Source of the DNA: Chloroflexota bacterium
Lineage (GTDB): Bacteria; Chloroflexota; Dehalococcoidia; DSTF01; RBG-16-68-14
Reading direction: 5' to 3'
Assembly: GCA_022561355.1 (NCBI GenBank)
Contig: JADFRJ010000041.1
Span: forward strand, 1-13,479
DNA: 13,479 bases
In this document: positions 1 through 5,671 of the stretch, in pieces
Numbering within the stretch: position 1 is the stretch's first letter
How the letters are laid out: each line of letters starts with the position of its first letter
Program-made: the position numbers and the translations under genes
Notes under the pieces: generated by a model
The model's database searches: none
Told to the model about the DNA's origin: nothing
What the model saw: the letters and a program-made list of their open reading frames with translations, nothing else

Positions 1-1
1 C

Positions 2-355
2 AGCGAGGACGAACAGTGCAGCAGGTGTCTGGAGGACATCCAAGTGACGCTCGAACTCAACGTTCAGGAGGAGTTCATCGCCAGTGCGGACGCCGTCTCC
101 GGCGCTCAGCAATCGCCGCCCGACGACCCCGACGCGTTCCGGATCAGCGAGAATCACATCCTCGATATGGAAGAGGCCGCGCGGCAAGCGTGGATTTCCG
201 CCCGGCCGGTCCAAGCGCTTTGCAACCCCGATTGCTCCGGACTCTGCTCAGAGTGCGGCCGAAACCTCAACCAGAGTTCGTGCTCGTGCAGCCCGGCCCC
301 CGACGAGCGTTGGGGCCGGCTGCGTGAGCTGGCTCAGGAGATGAAAGGAACCTAG
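2..355 (+). CDS. YceD/DUF177 family protein, 5'-truncated
   Basis: This is the C-terminal part of a YceD (DUF177) protein. The reading frame is open from the window edge and begins before it. Two family signatures are visible. Near the left edge is C-S-R-C-L (Cys codons at 17 and 26), matching the CxRCL element. Near the C terminus is CNPDCSGLCSECGRNLN, the cysteine-rich block typical of the family. A GTG at 44 could be read as a start, but it would cut off the CxRCL element, so the longer truncated frame is preferred. In many bacteria the gene sits immediately before rpmF, as here with a 4-nt gap. The family is linked with ribosome or rRNA maturation, but its biochemical role is not settled. 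The cysteines suggest metal binding, which is inference. Confidence 0.88.
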   Translation, partial: SEDEQCSRCLEDIQVTLELNVQEEFIASADAVSGAQQSPPDDPDAFRISENHILDMEEAARQAWISARPVQALCNPDCSGLCSECGRNLNQSSCSCSPAPDERWGRLRELAQEMKGT

Positions 356-359
356 TCAG

Positions 360-557
360 ATGGCACCATTACCGAAGCAAAAGACCCCACGGTCAAAGAA
401 GGGCATGCGGCGCAGCCAGCACGGGATCAAGGCGCCCGCACTGAACGAGTGCCCGCACTGTCACGCGCCACGCAGGCCGCACCATGTCTGCCTAGAGTGC
501 GGATACTATAAGGGCCGCGAAGCCATCATCATCGGCACGCCAGAGCTTCCTGAATAA
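360..557 (+). CDS. rpmF: 50S ribosomal protein L32
   Basis: This is L32, a 65-residue component of the large ribosomal subunit. The N terminus MAPLPKQKTPRSKKGMRRSQ is the classic basic L32 start. A zinc-ribbon follows, with CPHC at residues 31-34 and CLEC at 44-47, so this is the zinc-binding (C+) form of the protein. The ATG lies 4 nt after the YceD stop. An AAGGA Shine-Dalgarno element (345-349) sits inside the end of the upstream gene, so the two are cotranscribed and probably translationally coupled. The next gene, fabD, starts 8 nt after the stop. Length and motif spacing are normal for the family. Confidence 0.97.
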   Translation: MAPLPKQKTPRSKKGMRRSQHGIKAPALNECPHCHAPRRPHHVCLECGYYKGREAIIIGTPELPE

Positions 558-565
558 CCTCTTCC

Positions 566-1489
566 TTGACTGACCAGCGGCTCGCATGGCTCTTCCCGGG
601 GCAGGGTTCCCAGGAGGTGGGCATGGGCCGCAGCCTCTTCGACAGTTCAGACGCGGCGCGAGCGATCTTCGAGCAGGCGGATGGCATCCTCGGCTACGCC
701 GTGAGCACCGTCTGTTTCGAAGGGCCGGAAGACCGCCTGCAAGAGACCCACCACGCACAGCCAGCGTTATTCGTGACCAGCATCGCCTGCTTGGAGGCGG
801 CCCGCGAACGTGACGTGCTTTCAGAGAGCCCACCCGCATTCGTCGCGGGGCACAGCCTTGGCGAGTACACGGCGCTGCACGCCGCGGGCGCGCTGACGTT
901 TGAGGACGGCCTCCGGCTGGTCCAAGAACGCGGCCGCTTGATGCAGGAGGCCGCCGATCAGCAGGCTGGGACGATGGCAGCGTTGCTCGGCCTCGAAGAG
1001 GATGCGGTGGAGGCTGTCTGCAAAGAGACCGGGACGGAAGTCTGCAACCTCAACGCGCCCGGCCAGATCGTGATTGGCGGCGCTGAGAGCGCGGTCGAGG
1101 CGGCGATGGCTCTCGCGTTGGAGCGAGGAGCGCGACGCAGCCTCCGGCTCAAGGTCGGCGGCGCCTTCCACACCTCGTTCATGCAGCCCGCTGTCGAAGG
1201 CATGGAGCGCGCGGTCGCGGAAACGCCGTTCGCAGACGCGAGCCCGCCTGTCGTAGCAAACACGACGGCGAAGCCACTTACGGATGCGGCAGCGCTGCGT
1301 GAGGAGCTGGTGCGTCAACTCGCCGAGCCCGTTCAGTGGCAGCGCTCGATAACGTATCTGGCCGCGCAGGGCGTGGACAGCGTGGTGGAGTTCGGTCCCG
1401 GACGGGTGCTGACTGGACTGGTGCGAAGGATCGATCGGTCGCTGAGCACGCGCAACATCTCGGGAACAGCGGACTTGGAACCGGCTTGA
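566..1489 (+). CDS. fabD: Malonyl-CoA:ACP transacylase FabD
   Basis: FabD moves the malonyl group from CoA to acyl carrier protein, supplying extender units for type II fatty-acid synthesis in the cytoplasm. The 307-residue product has the N-terminal LFPGQGSQEVGMG block (residues 9-21), the nucleophile elbow GHSLGE (95-100, Ser97), the QERG Arg122 expected to hold the malonyl carboxylate, and the catalytic His in GGAFHTSF (His202). The start is TTG at 566. It is the only initiation codon after the in-frame stop at 551 that keeps the PGQGSQ block, because the next in-frame ATG lies inside it. No Shine-Dalgarno precedes the TTG (cctcttcc), so coupling to rpmF translation is likely. Its substrate partner acpP lies three genes downstream. 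Confidence 0.97.
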   Translation: MTDQRLAWLFPGQGSQEVGMGRSLFDSSDAARAIFEQADGILGYAVSTVCFEGPEDRLQETHHAQPALFVTSIACLEAARERDVLSESPPAFVAGHSLGEYTALHAAGALTFEDGLRLVQERGRLMQEAADQQAGTMAALLGLEEDAVEAVCKETGTEVCNLNAPGQIVIGGAESAVEAAMALALERGARRSLRLKVGGAFHTSFMQPAVEGMERAVAETPFADASPPVVANTTAKPLTDAAALREELVRQLAEPVQWQRSITYLAAQGVDSVVEFGPGRVLTGLVRRIDRSLSTRNISGTADLEPA

Positions 1490-1523
1490 CCTGCGATGTC
1501 CCTCTCCCCATCATGAAGGCGTC

Positions 1524-2267
1524 ATGTTCGACCTGACTGATAAGGTCGCGCTCGTCACAGGAGGTTCGCGCGGAATAGGTCGCGCGATCTCAATCGCGCT
1601 GGCCCGACAAGGCGCAGCGGTCGCGGTGAACTACGTATCGAACAAGGACGCCGCGGACGCGGTCGTTGAAGAGATAACGGCTGCGGGCGGCACGGCGATC
1701 ACGATCCAGGGGGACGTGGCTGAGGACGGCGCCCGGCTCGTCGCCGACACGAAAGAACAGTTAGAAGGCATCCACATCCTCGTCAACAACGCTGGCCTGA
1801 ACCAAGACAACCTGATACTGCGTATGTCCGAAGAAGCCTGGGACCGTGTGATGGCCGTTGACCTGCGGGGAGCGTTCCTCTGCACGAAGGCGGCCCTCCG
1901 CCCAATGATCCGGCAGCGCTGGGGACGCATCATCAATATCGCGAGCGTGGCCGGCCTGATCGGCAACGCCGGTCAGGCCAACTACGCCGCCGCGAAGGCC
2001 GGCCTGATCGCGCTCACGAAATCAGTCGCGAAGGAAGTCGCCTCGCGGAACGTCACGGCGAATGCCATCGCGCCGGGCCTCGTCGCGACAGAGATGACGG
2101 ACGGCCTGACTAAGGACCAGGAGCAGGCGGTCCTCAGTCTCGTCCCACTGGGGCGGGCAGCAACGCCCGAGGAGGTCGCGCCGGCGGTCGTGTACCTGGC
2201 CTCGGAAGAGGCCGCGTACGTGACCGGCGCCGTGCTCACCGTCGACGGCGGGCTGGTGATGCACTAA
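1524..2267 (+). CDS. fabG: 3-oxoacyl-ACP reductase FabG
   Basis: This is an NADPH-dependent short-chain dehydrogenase/reductase that performs the first reduction of each fatty-acid elongation cycle. The 247-residue protein shows the Rossmann motif TGGSRGIG (12-19), NNAG (88-91), catalytic Ser141, the YxxxK pair Tyr154/Lys158 and the C-terminal TGAVLTVDGG block. The tetrad Asn normally found in a VNLxGxF motif is Asp113 here (AVDLRGAF), a noteworthy but probably tolerated change. The ATG at 1524 follows a weak GAAGG element. The stop codon overlaps the nusB start by one base (TAATG), so translation is coupled. Its place between fabD and acpP supports fatty-acid synthesis rather than another SDR role. 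Confidence 0.95.
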   Translation: MFDLTDKVALVTGGSRGIGRAISIALARQGAAVAVNYVSNKDAADAVVEEITAAGGTAITIQGDVAEDGARLVADTKEQLEGIHILVNNAGLNQDNLILRMSEEAWDRVMAVDLRGAFLCTKAALRPMIRQRWGRIINIASVAGLIGNAGQANYAAAKAGLIALTKSVAKEVASRNVTANAIAPGLVATEMTDGLTKDQEQAVLSLVPLGRAATPEEVAPAVVYLASEEAAYVTGAVLTVDGGLVMH

Positions 2268-2713
2268 TGGCGATCGGACCGCGGCGTCGAGCGCGTATCG
2301 TCGCCCTTCAGGCCCTCTTCGAGGCCGATAACTCCAGCCACGATCCGATGGAATCGCTGCAGCGGATCATCGAAAGCCAACGAACCGGCAAAGCGCCGGC
2401 GGCGTTCGCCGCGGAACTGGTGCAGTCCGTCTTGGCGAAGCGGGAAGAACTTGACGGGCGGATCGCGAAAGTGGCTCCGGCCTGGCCCGTGGACCAACTG
2501 CCCGCAGTCGACCGCAATATCCTCCGCCTTGCAATCAGTGAGATGCTGGGTGATAATGGGACGCCGGTTCGGGCAGCGATCAACGAAGCTGTCGAACTGG
2601 CGAAGACCTTTGGGACCGAGAAGTCGTCGAGCTTTGTGAATGGCGTGCTGGGCTCGATTGCGGAAGAGTTAGAGCAGATCGAAGCGGATCAGCCTACAGC
2701 GAAGAGGGGGTGA
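2267..2713 (+). CDS. nusB: Transcription antitermination factor NusB
   Basis: NusB is a small all-helical RNA-binding protein that, with S10/NusE, forms antitermination complexes on rRNA operons. The 148-residue protein has the family blocks RRRARIVALQALFEAD (7-22), VDRNILRLAISEML (81-94), PVRAAINEAVELAKTFG (100-116) and SSFVNGVLGSIAEEL (121-135). Its length is typical. The ATG overlaps the fabG stop by one base, so expression is tied to the fatty-acid genes. Finding nusB between fabG and acpP is less usual than next to ribH or ribosomal genes. The acidic, Lys/Arg-ending tail after residue 136 is poorly conserved in the family. Confidence 0.93.
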   Translation: MAIGPRRRARIVALQALFEADNSSHDPMESLQRIIESQRTGKAPAAFAAELVQSVLAKREELDGRIAKVAPAWPVDQLPAVDRNILRLAISEMLGDNGTPVRAAINEAVELAKTFGTEKSSSFVNGVLGSIAEELEQIEADQPTAKRG

Positions 2714-2717
2714 ACAG

Positions 2718-2978
2718 GTGGCAACGGTCTTTGAACGAATACGGGGACTCATCGTAGAACAGCTTGGCGTCGAAGAAGATCAGGTCGTCCCGAAGGCGTC
2801 CTTTGTGGATGATCTCAATGCTGACTCACTCGACCTCGTGGAGTTGATCATGTCTATGGAGGAAGAGTTTAGCCAGAACGGCACCACGATGGAGATTTCC
2901 GACGAAGACGCAGAGAAGATCATGACGGTGCAAGACGCCGTTGACTATCTGAAAGACCTCGGCATCGAAGACGCGTAG
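2718..2978 (+). CDS. acpP: Acyl carrier protein
   Basis: This is the carrier that holds growing acyl chains as thioesters on a 4'-phosphopantetheine arm. The 86-residue acidic protein has the attachment motif NADSLDLVEL, with Ser37 as the modified residue, inside the usual four-helix layout. The start is GTG at 2718, with a purine-rich Shine-Dalgarno (AGAGGGGG, 2703-2710) about 7 nt upstream and inside the end of nusB. The gap from nusB is 4 nt. It is the last gene of the operon and is followed by a strong hairpin at 2994-3034. No fabF or rnc, common neighbours of acpP, follows here. Confidence 0.96.
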   Translation: MATVFERIRGLIVEQLGVEEDQVVPKASFVDDLNADSLDLVELIMSMEEEFSQNGTTMEISDEDAEKIMTVQDAVDYLKDLGIEDA

Positions 2979-2993
2979 CTACACGTCACCAGC

Positions 2994-3034
2994 CGCCGCG
3001 CCAGTGCTCATCAGTCAACGAGCAGGGCGCGGCG
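2994..3034 (+). terminator. Strong GC hairpin after acpP, terminator-like
   Basis: The arms CGCCGCGCC (2994-3002) and GGCGCGGCG (3026-3034) are perfect 9-bp complements. Inside them a second stem, TGCTC (3005-3009) with GAGCA (3020-3024), closes a 10-nt loop. The result is about 14 bp of stem with only a small asymmetric bulge. It sits in the 87-bp gap between acpP and the TatA-family gene. The sequence after it is TCTTGG, not a U-tract. It may therefore be a Rho-dependent or partial terminator, or an mRNA-stabilising hairpin that sets acpP levels apart from the tat genes. Confidence 0.55.
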
Positions 3035-3065
3035 TCTTGGCCCCAGCCACAAGCCACCGCTGACC

Positions 3066-3419
3066 GTGGAATTCCTAGGCATCGGCCTCCCAGAGCTTCT
3101 CGTTATCCTGCTCCTGATCCTGATCGTGGTAGGACCCAACCGCTTGCCCGAGATGGCGGCGCGACTCGCGCGCTTTATCCGGGCAGCGCGCAGGTACAGC
3201 TCGCAGGTAACGAAGGACTTCAACGAGACCGTCGCTGAACTCGAGCAAGAGTACGACGAGATGAAGGGCGAGTGGAAGGAAGTCGGCCAGGGGCTCGATG
3301 AGAGCGTGAAAGAAGTCAGCAAGGAGCTAGCGGCCGCCGACAAGGACATCAAGGAGGCTCTCGACGACGCGAGCGCGGCGGCCGACGAGCCCTCCAAGCC
3401 AACAACACCGGCTACGTAG
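3066..3419 (+). CDS. tatA: Twin-arginine translocase TatA/TatB-family subunit
   Basis: This is a membrane component of the Tat pathway, which exports folded proteins. The 117-residue protein has one N-terminal transmembrane helix (about residues 6-23), a hinge VGPNRLPE (22-29), an amphipathic helix (about 30-45) and a long charged, Glu/Lys-rich coiled tail. The hinge and the helix-initial Pro-Glu (residues 9-10) look more like TatB than TatA. With only one TatA-family gene beside tatC, it may serve both roles as in minimal TatAC systems, but a second tatA elsewhere cannot be excluded. The start is GTG at 3066. No Shine-Dalgarno is visible and no better in-frame start lies upstream. tatC begins 9 nt after its stop. 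Confidence 0.9.
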   Translation: MEFLGIGLPELLVILLLILIVVGPNRLPEMAARLARFIRAARRYSSQVTKDFNETVAELEQEYDEMKGEWKEVGQGLDESVKEVSKELAAADKDIKEALDDASAAADEPSKPTTPAT

Positions 3420-3428
3420 CCACTCTCG

Positions 3429-4220
3429 ATGGCCGATCAGCCCCAAGCCGAAGACTCCTCTCCCAACGACGAAGAGCAAGCCAGCCGCACCCAGACGATC
3501 CTGGGCCACCTCCAGGAACTGCGCTACCGCGCGATGGTATCGGCGGGGGCCCTGGTAGTCGGCATCGCCGTTTCGTTCTGGCCGCTCACGGGCATGTTTA
3601 TCGACTTCTTGGCCGAGCCAGGGCGGGAGCAGGTCGAGAATTTCGAGCTGATCTTCACCGAACCGCTGGAGTACTGGACATCGTACTTCAAAGTGTCACT
3701 CCTCCTGGGAATCTCGATCTCCATGCCCGTGCATATCTATCAAGTGCTGGCCTTTGTCAGCCCTGGCCTTACCTGGAACGAGCGCAAGTGGCTCTATCCG
3801 ATTGTGATCGGGGCGACACTCTCGTTCCTTGGAGGCGCGGCGTTCGCCTACTACATCGAGCTGCCGCCCGCGTTGAAGTTCCTCATCGACCAGCCTGGCG
3901 ACGTCACCGACATCCGCCCGTTCATTAAGATCCAAAGCTACATCGACTTCGTCACCAGACTGATCCTGGCCACAGCGCTCGTGTTCGAGCTACCACTCGT
4001 GGTCATGGGGCTGGCAAAGATCGGCATCGTCACGTCGAAGAAATTGCTGGGCTGGTGGCGCTACGCCATCATTGGAGCGTTTGTGGCCGCCGCCATCGTA
4101 ACGCCATCGATTGACCCCGTAACGCAGTCGTTGGTGGCGGGCCCGATCATCGTTCTCTACTTCGTGGGCATTGCGCTTGCGAAGCTCGTAGAAGGCAGCC
4201 CGATGATAGCGCGGGATTAG
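3429..4220 (+). CDS. tatC: Sec-independent protein translocase TatC
   Basis: TatC is the multi-spanning receptor that recognises twin-arginine signal peptides. The 263-residue protein has the cytoplasmic N-terminal HLQELR motif (27-32), the first-loop block FVSPGLTWNERKW (109-121) with the conserved Glu118, the FELPL segment (186-190) and TPSIDPVTQ (225-233). Six hydrophobic segments fit the family fold. The first 20 residues are hydrophilic and acidic and vary between species. The ATG lies 9 nt after tatA with no clear Shine-Dalgarno, so coupling to tatA is likely. The gene ends just before the promoter at 4228, so the tat pair and the following permeases can be separately controlled. Confidence 0.97.
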   Translation: MADQPQAEDSSPNDEEQASRTQTILGHLQELRYRAMVSAGALVVGIAVSFWPLTGMFIDFLAEPGREQVENFELIFTEPLEYWTSYFKVSLLLGISISMPVHIYQVLAFVSPGLTWNERKWLYPIVIGATLSFLGGAAFAYYIELPPALKFLIDQPGDVTDIRPFIKIQSYIDFVTRLILATALVFELPLVVMGLAKIGIVTSKKLLGWWRYAIIGAFVAAAIVTPSIDPVTQSLVAGPIIVLYFVGIALAKLVEGSPMIARD

Positions 4221-4227
4221 GTTCGGA

Positions 4228-4241
4228 TTGACCGCGGTTAA
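4228..4241. promoter_or_regulatory. 14-bp near-palindrome over the -35, candidate operator
   Basis: TTGACCGCGGTTAA is a 14-bp inverted repeat with a perfect ACCGCGGT core (4231-4238) and one mismatched pair further out. It covers the -35 hexamer and the start of the spacer, where a dimeric repressor would block RNA polymerase. The regulator is not identifiable from this window. Confidence 0.45.
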
Positions 4242-4256
4242 GGCCCGTGATACTAT
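4228..4256 (+). promoter_or_regulatory. Sigma-70-type promoter for the TauE/SafE-udg-rnj unit
   Basis: TTGACC at 4228-4233 and TACTAT at 4251-4256 are separated by exactly 17 nt, close to the ideal housekeeping promoter. The predicted transcription start is near 4263, only a few bases before an ATG at 4267. It lies just after the tatC stop and is the best promoter match I found in the window. Confidence 0.7.
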
Positions 4257-4283
4257 CGCTACAAAGATGGCGAGGATCTTCAA

Positions 4284-4643
4284 CTGAGGTGGTATAGCGC
4301 CAGATCGGTAATCACCGGGGCAACCGGTGGTTTCTTCAGCGGCCTCACCGGTGTCGGCGGCGGGGTGGTCATGGTTCCCCTCCTCACGAGTTTGCTTCGC
4401 CTGCCGCAGCACCTAGCCCATGGCACATCGCTCGCAATCGTCATATTTGTCGCAACCGCCGGGCTTGCCGGGTACTGGCGCACGGACAACGTCGATTGGG
4501 GCCTCGCGCCGTGGTTGGCCCTCGGTGGCGCGGCCGGGGCGTATGTGGGGGCTGTGTCCATGTCGAAGCTGGCGCCTCGTGCGCTCCGTTTTGTCTTCGG
4601 CGTGTTCCTCCTCGGCGTTGCCGTTCGCATGTTCATTTTGTAG
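4284..4643 (+). CDS. TauE/SafE-family half-permease A; start codon uncertain
   Basis: This is a half-length sulfite-exporter/TauE-SafE type membrane protein. It carries the glycine-rich signature GFFSGLTGVGGGVVMVPLL and the following HLAHGTSLAIVIF block, then further hydrophobic segments. Family members are usually about 250 residues with two such repeats; this has one (about 119 residues). The frame is open from 4251 and clearly codes from about 4290, yet it holds no ATG, GTG or TTG before the signature. The first GTG, at 4365, would remove it. Two readings are possible. One is a CTG start at 4284, placed 8 nt after GGCGAGG. The other is a one-base deletion or shift joining the ATG at 4267 (MARIFN, then a stop) to this frame. 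Coordinates here use the CTG reading. The partner half starts 2 nt after the stop. Substrate unknown; sulfur oxyanions or organosulfonates are family precedents. Confidence 0.72.
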   Translation: MRWYSARSVITGATGGFFSGLTGVGGGVVMVPLLTSLLRLPQHLAHGTSLAIVIFVATAGLAGYWRTDNVDWGLAPWLALGGAAGAYVGAVSMSKLAPRALRFVFGVFLLGVAVRMFIL

Positions 4644-4645
4644 CC

Positions 4646-5047
4646 ATGCTAGAGATACTCGCCCTGTTACTGATCGGATTCGTCGGCGGCTTCGCGGGCG
4701 GGTTGCTGGGCATCGGTGGCGGCGCCATCTACGTCCCAGCCATGGTGCTGATCCTGGACGAGCAGCAGCACATTGCCCAGGGCGCTTCGCTGGCCGCGAT
4801 CATCGCGACGGCGGCCGTGGGTGGCTACACGCACTTCCGCCGGCAGAACGTGGACGTGCGCACCGTGCTGTGGGTCGCGCCCATAGCGGTGATCGCCGGC
4901 TTCGCCGCCGCGCTGCTCGCCGACTCACTGGACGCGGGTACCTTACGCCGGGTCTTTGCGGTCGTATCGCTCTATTTTGCGCTCACAATGATCATCGGAG
5001 CCCTCCGGCAGGAGCCGGCCACCAACCAGGAAAAGGAGATGGCCTAA
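4646..5047 (+). CDS. TauE/SafE-family half-permease B
   Basis: This is the second half-length TauE/SafE protein, 133 residues, starting at ATG 4646 just 2 nt after the stop of half A and in a different frame. It begins directly with a membrane segment, then the signature GFAGGLLGIGGGAIYVPAMV and the HIAQGASLAAIIATAAVGGY block. These align with the same blocks of half A, as does the following QNVDVRT against DNVDWGL. The two proteins therefore look like the two repeats of a normal permease made as separate chains, and probably pair in the membrane. There is no Shine-Dalgarno, so coupled initiation is likely. The charged tail (NQEKEMA) overlaps the AAGGAG site (5033-5038) used by the next gene. 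Transport substrate is not readable from the sequence. Confidence 0.88.
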   Translation: MLEILALLLIGFVGGFAGGLLGIGGGAIYVPAMVLILDEQQHIAQGASLAAIIATAAVGGYTHFRRQNVDVRTVLWVAPIAVIAGFAAALLADSLDAGTLRRVFAVVSLYFALTMIIGALRQEPATNQEKEMA

Positions 5048-5049
5048 CC

Positions 5050-5664
5050 ATGGACGACGCAACAATCGCGCTCCACGACCTCAGCGAACAGGTAGCGGCC
5101 TGCCCCAAGTGCGCGCTCTCCAAAACGAGGACCAAGGCCGTACCCGGCGCCGGCGATCCTCACGCGGACATCGTCTTTATCGGCGAAGGTCCTGGCTACA
5201 ACGAGGACCAGCAGGGGCTGCCGTTTGTCGGCCAGGCCGGCAAATTCCTCGACGAGCTGCTCGCGTCGATCGACTTGCGGCGCGAAGACGTCTACATCGC
5301 CAACGTAATTAAGTGCCGGCCGCCGAACAACCGCGATCCTCAGCCTGGCGAGATCGAAGCCTGCGCGCCATGGCTGGACCAGCAACTCGACATCATCAAG
5401 CCACGCATGATCGTCACACTTGGGCGCTTCTCCATGAGCCGCTACTTTCAAGGGCAGACGATCGGCCGTATTCACGGCCAGCCTAAAAAGATCGATGGCG
5501 TTGTCGTGGTGCCGATGTATCATCCGGCGGCGGCGCTCCACCAAGCGAACCTGCGCGGTACGATCATGGAGGACTTTAAGAAGTTACCCGGGATCCTGCG
5601 GGAGCTAAGCCAGAGCGCGGAAGAGCCAGCGAAGCCAGAACCAGTGCAGATGAAGTTGTTATAG
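5050..5664 (+). CDS. Uracil-DNA glycosylase, family 4-like with [4Fe-4S] cysteines
   Basis: This enzyme removes uracil from DNA as the first step of base-excision repair. The 204-residue protein shows the family 4 hallmarks: Cys18 and Cys21 (CPKC), Cys89 in IKCRPPNNRDP and Cys105 together form an iron-sulfur cluster set. The uracil-pocket motif GEGPGYNEDQQGLPFVGQAG lies at 45-64, and the second motif MYHPAAAL contains His158. The frame is open well upstream in sequence belonging to the permease genes. The ATG at 5050 was chosen because it gives the usual family N terminus and has AAGGAG (5033-5038) 11 nt upstream. It follows half-permease B by 2 nt and precedes rnj by 7 nt, in the same transcription unit. 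The C-terminal 17 residues are Glu/Pro/Lys-rich and variable. Confidence 0.94.
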   Translation: MDDATIALHDLSEQVAACPKCALSKTRTKAVPGAGDPHADIVFIGEGPGYNEDQQGLPFVGQAGKFLDELLASIDLRREDVYIANVIKCRPPNNRDPQPGEIEACAPWLDQQLDIIKPRMIVTLGRFSMSRYFQGQTIGRIHGQPKKIDGVVVVPMYHPAAALHQANLRGTIMEDFKKLPGILRELSQSAEEPAKPEPVQMKLL

Positions 5665-5671
5665 AGGAGCT

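Noticed and set aside
821..1318. Antisense frame of 165 codons inside fabD
   Set aside because: It is a shadow of a conserved gene with Arg-rich low-complexity composition and no start signal.
4267..4287. Leader peptide MARIFN before half-permease A
   Set aside because: It could be an attenuator peptide, but it has no codon bias or following terminator hairpin. It is more simply the displaced start of the permease gene.
4365..4643. Half-permease A starting at GTG 4365
   Set aside because: That start would cut through the glycine-rich membrane signature that is plainly encoded upstream of it.
4420..5049. N-terminal extension of the uracil-DNA glycosylase frame
   Set aside because: The extension is Arg-rich translation of the overlapping permease genes; the ATG at 5050 gives the normal family N terminus.
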